Shown piece by piece: positions 7,318-9,908 of a DNA stretch of 9,908 bases. Numbering within the stretch: position 1 is the stretch's first letter; each line of letters starts with the position of its first letter. The notes below the pieces were generated by a model. That model saw only the letters and a list, made by a program, of their open reading frames with translations, was not told the DNA's origin and did no database searches. The DNA is from Polyangiaceae bacterium (GTDB lineage: Bacteria; Myxococcota_A; Polyangia; Polyangiales; Polyangiaceae), in the NCBI GenBank assembly GCA_025934595.1, contig JAICXU010000058.1, forward strand, positions 1 to 9,908. The letters run 5' to 3'. The translations under genes and the position numbers were made by a program.

Positions 7318-8418
7318 CTATTTTAACGCTTCATAGAGGTCGTCGTAGGCGGCGGCGATGACGCCGGGTCGATACGCCTGGAGATATCGCGAGCGCGCTT
7401 TGTGCGGCAAATCGCCGGGCGATTCGAGAAGCTGGGAGATTTCGCCCGCGAGCGCAGCGTGATCTTTCGGCGGCACGTATCGCGCGGCATGAATCTCCTC
7501 GAGCGGACCTCCGCGCGCGAGCACCATCGGAATTCCGAGCGCGAGCGCCTCGAGAAGAACGAGAGGTAGATCGACCTTGCCGTAAAGATCGTCGACGGGG
7601 AACGCGACCACTTTCGAGATCGAAAGCAGCGGAGCGAGCGACTCGAGCTCGCCGACATGACGCGTGTATTCTGCAATCTTTTCGTTTTCGAGGAGCTCGA
7701 CGAGCTTCGCTTTTGCGCGCGCGGCACGCGACGTCTTCGGGCGACATGCGAACACGATCTTCACGTTCGGATGAATCGTCACGAGGGCGCGAATCGCACG
7801 CGCGACGGTCTCGGCGCCGCTCGAGGTCTCGTAGTCGCCCGGGTAGAGGACGATCGGCGAGTCGCCGAGATCGAGCTCGCTTCGGAGCGCGCGCTCTTCG
7901 TCGCGAGTCGCCGCGGTCGGAGCCTCGGCGCATGGCGCGATGGTGAGAATGCGCTGCGGGTCGACGCCGGCCGCGAGAAATTTCCCGCGCGTGTGCTCGC
8001 TCATGGTGACGGCGACGTCGCCGAAGAGGAGCGCCTTGTCGAATTTCTTGGGGGTGCTCGCGATCGTTTGCACGATGTTGCCGGTCCATCCGCGCGAGCG
8101 TCGCGATGACGCGGCCATCTTCGCGATCCTCGTCGTCCGCGAGCTCGGCGCGAAAACGAAATGCCAGATGTCGTGCGGTGGTCCGCGAAAGAGCCGCCAT
8201 GCGACGCGCGCGTTGGCGCTGAGCCCGGGCGCGAAGCCGCCGCTCTCGCGGTAAATCGGCTCGATCTCGACGCGATCGTTGAACGGCGAAGGGCCCGGGG
8301 GCGTCATCACGACGGCTTGCGTGCGCGACAAATGCGAAGCGACGTCGCGCACGAAGTTCTTCGAGCCGTCATGCCACGGCGGCGCGATGGGCTTCGAGAC
8401 GAAGAGGACTCGCTTCAC
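7318..8418 (-). CDS. GT4-type glycosyltransferase (GT-B fold)
   Basis: A 366-residue cytoplasmic or membrane-associated enzyme predicted to move a sugar from a nucleotide-sugar onto an unknown acceptor, probably an envelope glycan or small molecule. The N-terminal half starts with the Rossmann strand KRVLFVSKPIAPPWHDGSKNFVRDVA, typical of the acceptor side. The C-terminal half shows PIVLYPGDYETSSGAETVARAI (188-209) and the donor motif region VDLPLVLLEALALGIPMV (282-299). Glu290 is the second Glu of the usual EX7E motif; the first position is Val282 with Asp283 beside it, a variation found in some GT4 enzymes. No transmembrane helix is seen. It starts with GTG at 8418, giving the expected MKRVLFVS N-terminus; the ribosome binding site is weak. 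It is spaced 48 bp from the HEAT-protein gene and 24 bp from alaS. The family assignment is firm but the substrate cannot be read from sequence. Confidence 0.88.
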   Translation of the reverse strand: MKRVLFVSKPIAPPWHDGSKNFVRDVASHLSRTQAVVMTPPGPSPFNDRVEIEPIYRESGGFAPGLSANARVAWRLFRGPPHDIWHFVFAPSSRTTRIAKMAASSRRSRGWTGNIVQTIASTPKKFDKALLFGDVAVTMSEHTRGKFLAAGVDPQRILTIAPCAEAPTAATRDEERALRSELDLGDSPIVLYPGDYETSSGAETVARAIRALVTIHPNVKIVFACRPKTSRAARAKAKLVELLENEKIAEYTRHVGELESLAPLLSISKVVAFPVDDLYGKVDLPLVLLEALALGIPMVLARGGPLEEIHAARYVPPKDHAALAGEISQLLESPGDLPHKARSRYLQAYRPGVIAAAYDDLYEALK

Positions 8419-8466
8419 TCCGCGAGGGTAGCGACCAGACTTGTGTCGCGTCTAGACCGGGCTGAT

Positions 8467-9300
8467 TTACTTGACGGCTTGGTCCAAGCCGACGTTGCAG
8501 CCGTTCAACGCGCTTTCGACCGCGCCGTCGATGGCCTGATCTTCGAGCGCGTTGATGCGCCCCGTGCTCACGAGCGAGCTCTGCGTTCCGATGCTGGTCG
8601 CACCGCCGGTGAGCGACGCTTTGAGCGAGTGCTCGGGCAACTTGCTCACGCTGAACTCGACCTTCGCTTGGAAGCGCACGGTGCCGCCGCTCTTTTTCTC
8701 TTCCGCCATTTTCAAGACCGCGCCGTCGAGCACGAGGATCGGTGCGTGCGTGCGCGCCGCAGCAGCGTCGTCGTCGACCACGACTGCGCCGGGGATCGTC
8801 GCCGCGCGTGTGTGGGCCGCGCGCTCCATCACGGCGCCGAGCGCATCACCGCGCACGTTCGTGAGGTTCTTCATGCTGCCGATCTTGACGGCGTATTTCA
8901 CCGCCGGCGCGGCCGTCGCCGGCGTCGACTTCAACGACGCGATGGCGTTCTCCATTTGTGACCGCGTGGCTGGTGCGCTTTCGTTTCTCGCCGCGCGCGT
9001 GAGCGGCGCGATCGCGTCCGGATTTCCGAGAACGCGAAGCGCGGCAGCTGCAGCCGTTCGCACGGCGGGATGCGGATCGTCGAGCGCGGCGGTGAGCGGA
9101 GCGAGCGCGCCCGGAGATTTCGTCTTTCCGAGATACAGCGCCGCTGCTACGCGCACGCGAAAATCGTCGGACTGCATCAGCTCGTGCTTCGCGGTCGTCT
9201 CGTCTTGCGCGACCGACGATCTTTCGACGCCGCAAACGAGCGCGCTTGAAATCACCAACGATGCCAATGCGACTCGCGCCGCACGTCCGAACTTGCTCAT
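8467..9300 (-). CDS. Exported HEAT-repeat protein with an uncharacterised C-terminal domain
   Basis: 277 residues if translation begins at the ATG at 9300. This start is chosen because GGGAGGA, a strong Shine-Dalgarno, lies about 7 nt upstream and because it opens directly into a signal peptide (MSKFGRAAR plus hydrophobic 10-23). Cleavage is likely after SVA (29-31). The Cys at 23 is preceded by Val, so a lipobox is unlikely. Residues about 36-125 hold two to three HEAT/PBS-type helical repeats, such as VRVAAALYLG (49-58) and VRTAAAAALRVLGNPDAIAPL (80-100), a scaffold for protein binding. Residues about 134-277 form a mixed alpha/beta domain starting VKYAVKIGSMKNLTN, with PILVLDGAVLKM and VRFQAKVEFSVSKLP strands; I do not recognise it. 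It is probably periplasmic. A longer frame open to 9402 is judged untranslated. The glycosyltransferase follows 48 bp downstream. Confidence 0.82.
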   Translation of the reverse strand: MSKFGRAARVALASLVISSALVCGVERSSVAQDETTAKHELMQSDDFRVRVAAALYLGKTKSPGALAPLTAALDDPHPAVRTAAAAALRVLGNPDAIAPLTRAARNESAPATRSQMENAIASLKSTPATAAPAVKYAVKIGSMKNLTNVRGDALGAVMERAAHTRAATIPGAVVVDDDAAAARTHAPILVLDGAVLKMAEEKKSGGTVRFQAKVEFSVSKLPEHSLKASLTGGATSIGTQSSLVSTGRINALEDQAIDGAVESALNGCNVGLDQAVK

Positions 9301-9320
9301 CCTGTTTTCCTCCCTCGGAA

Positions 9321-9339
9321 CGACGCGGACGTCGCGTCG
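9321..9339 (-). promoter_or_regulatory. 7-bp inverted repeat just upstream of the HEAT-protein Shine-Dalgarno
   Basis: CGACGCG (9321-9327) and CGCGTCG (9333-9339) are perfect arms around GACGT, ending a few bases before the GGGAGGA ribosome binding site. It could form a leader hairpin in the mRNA. The arms are pure CG-rich sequence, so chance is a real alternative. Confidence 0.3.
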
Positions 9340-9433
9340 CTTGATACGAAGAAAATCGCCGGTAGAACCTAAGAGCGAGCTGGGCTTGCGCTCACGTCTC
9401 AAAAAAGGGACGCGCCGAGCACGTCGTCACTTC

Positions 9434-9466
9434 AAATCTACTAATTAGATTTTGATCGACGCTCAA
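9434..9466 (-). promoter_or_regulatory. AT-rich palindrome and possible promoter for the HEAT-protein gene
   Basis: AAATCTA (9434-9440) and TAGATTT (9446-9452) are perfect arms around CTAAT, in an AT-rich island within a GC-rich region, about 134 bp upstream of the HEAT-protein start. On the minus strand TTGAGC (9466-9461) is followed after 17 nt by TAGTAG (9443-9438), a loose -35/-10 pair that overlaps the palindrome. A repressor or activator could therefore act directly on this promoter. The palindrome is certain; the promoter is a guess from weak matches. Confidence 0.3.
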
Positions 9467-9551
9467 CTATTTGGCACGCGTTGTCGAGCATGATGTGTTG
9501 CGCGCACACCTCCGCACGTTCACGCCATTTTCTCCAGGGACGCGGATCTTC

Positions 9552-9578
9552 CACGCATCGCTTTCGCGATGTCACGTG
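9552..9578 (-). terminator. Possible terminator hairpin after the TlpA-like gene
   Basis: Seven bases beyond the stop codon of the TlpA-like gene, the minus-strand RNA can form CATCGC-GAAA-GCGATG, a 6-bp stem closed by a GNRA tetraloop. An outer CACG/CGTG extension follows after a 3-nt bulge. No U-tract follows, so it may instead be an RNA 3'-end stabiliser or an imperfect terminator. Confidence 0.35.
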
Positions 9579-9584
9579 AGAGAT

Positions 9585-9908
9585 CTAGAGGAGGCCTTTG
9601 ACTTCTTTCTCGATCTCCGCTTCGTCGCCATCGTGATAACCGGCGTGCACGAAGCGCACGATTCCTTTTTTGTCGATCACGAACGACGTGGGCATCGCTT
9701 CGACGTGCCACTTGCCGGCGATCGACTTGTCTTGGTCCCAGCCGATGAAAAATTTTGCGCCGAGCGTCGATCCGAAATCCGCGATTCCGCCTTTGTCGTC
9801 ATCTTCGGAGATGCCGACGATCTCGAGACCGCTCGCCTTGTATTTGACGTTCAGCTCTTGGAGCTTCGGAAAAGATTTTTTGCACGGGCCACACCACGTC
9901 GCCCAGAA
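9585..9908 (-). CDS. TlpA/thioredoxin-like thiol-disulfide oxidoreductase, N-terminus beyond the right edge
   Basis: The last 107 residues of a thioredoxin-fold redox protein. The visible part opens FWATWCGPCKKSFPKLQEL, with the CGPC active site at the first thioredoxin strand-helix junction. It continues LEIVGISEDDDKGGIADFG, the insertion typical of TlpA/ResA/AhpC-TSA-like proteins, and then KWHVEAMPTSFVIDKKGIVRFVHAG, where MPT supplies the cis-proline next to the active site and DKKG forms the usual beta hairpin. It ends with TAG at 9585-9587. The family acts mostly in the periplasm, in cytochrome c maturation or disulfide reduction, but the signal peptide or membrane anchor would lie outside the window, so location is inferred. 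It is separated from the next gene by 284 bp with a hairpin in between, so it is probably a separate transcription unit. Confidence 0.92.
   Translation of the reverse strand, partial: FWATWCGPCKKSFPKLQELNVKYKASGLEIVGISEDDDKGGIADFGSTLGAKFFIGWDQDKSIAGKWHVEAMPTSFVIDKKGIVRFVHAGYHDGDEAEIEKEVKGLL

Larger units (their letters stand above)
9301..9584. other. 284-bp intergenic region between the TlpA-like and HEAT-protein genes
   Basis: I see no gene here on either strand. It contains, from right to left in the direction of transcription, a GAAA-loop hairpin (9552-9578), an AT-rich palindrome (9434-9452), a T-run (CCCTTTTTTGAG near 9400-9411), a GC-rich inverted repeat (9321-9339) and the strong Shine-Dalgarno for the HEAT-protein gene (about 9308-9314). 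This layout fits the end of one transcription unit and the promoter plus leader of the next. Confidence 0.6.

Noticed and set aside
6025..7326. Open plus-strand frame of 433 codons (and a similar one at 5125-6018) opposite alaS
   Set aside because: Antisense shadows of the conserved alanyl-tRNA synthetase gene, with no ribosome binding site or recognisable domain.
8431..8453. Small stem GCGAC/GTCGC between the HEAT-protein and glycosyltransferase genes
   Set aside because: Only 5 bp with a 9-nt loop and no T-tract; such stems are common by chance in GC-rich DNA.
9301..9402. N-terminal extension of 34 codons for the HEAT-repeat protein
   Set aside because: It would place an Arg-rich stretch before the signal peptide. 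A strong Shine-Dalgarno sits directly before the ATG at 9300.
1..9908. CRISPR arrays, tRNA or rRNA genes, insertion sequences, phage or defence genes
   Set aside because: No regularly spaced repeats, cloverleaf-like sequences, transposase or integrase motifs were seen. The only repeats are the inverted ones listed.

Overview
This GC-rich window looks like chromosomal DNA of a myxobacterium or close relative, probably of the Polyangiales/Sorangiineae type. That placement is inferred from several traits together: the GC-rich codon third positions, a Ser/Thr kinase-FHA fusion, Asp/Gly/Ala-rich 'DAG' linkers in exported proteins, and a lipoprotein with a Cys-packed tail. No rRNA or other taxonomic marker is present. 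All eight genes lie on the minus strand, so transcription runs from right to left. No tRNA, rRNA, CRISPR array, transposase or phage gene was seen.

In transcription order: the C-terminal part of a TlpA/thioredoxin-like protein (9585 to beyond the right edge); a 284-bp gap with a possible terminator hairpin, an AT-rich palindrome and a 5'-UTR inverted repeat; an exported HEAT-repeat protein (8467-9300); a GT4-type glycosyltransferase (7318-8418); full-length alanyl-tRNA synthetase alaS (4609-7293); a 156-bp gap holding a CGCCAAGG-type inverted repeat; a Ser/Thr kinase-FHA-degenerate GGDEF fusion (2728-4452); a membrane-anchored protein with a four-Cys outer domain (2049-2654); a Cys-rich lipoprotein (1390-2028); and purF, amidophosphoribosyltransferase (beyond the left edge to 1331).

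Two genes are housekeeping: alaS (translation) and purF (first committed step of purine synthesis). The HEAT protein, glycosyltransferase and alaS are closely spaced (48 and 24 bp) and may be co-transcribed. The kinase, anchored protein, lipoprotein and purF form a second close run (73, 20 and 58 bp). The kinase plus the two envelope proteins could be a small signalling/envelope group, but only proximity supports that.

The most unusual signals are in and around purF. A perfect 12-bp inverted repeat would bury the purF start codon in an mRNA stem. The purF coding region also carries an in-frame, hairpin-rich segment of about 43 codons, absent from ordinary PurF, which resembles a palindromic element inserted into a gene. 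The kinase is also notable for its three-part architecture, its HGD (non-RD) catalytic loop and a C-terminal GGDEF-like domain that has lost its signature. No complete new defence or mobile system is visible.
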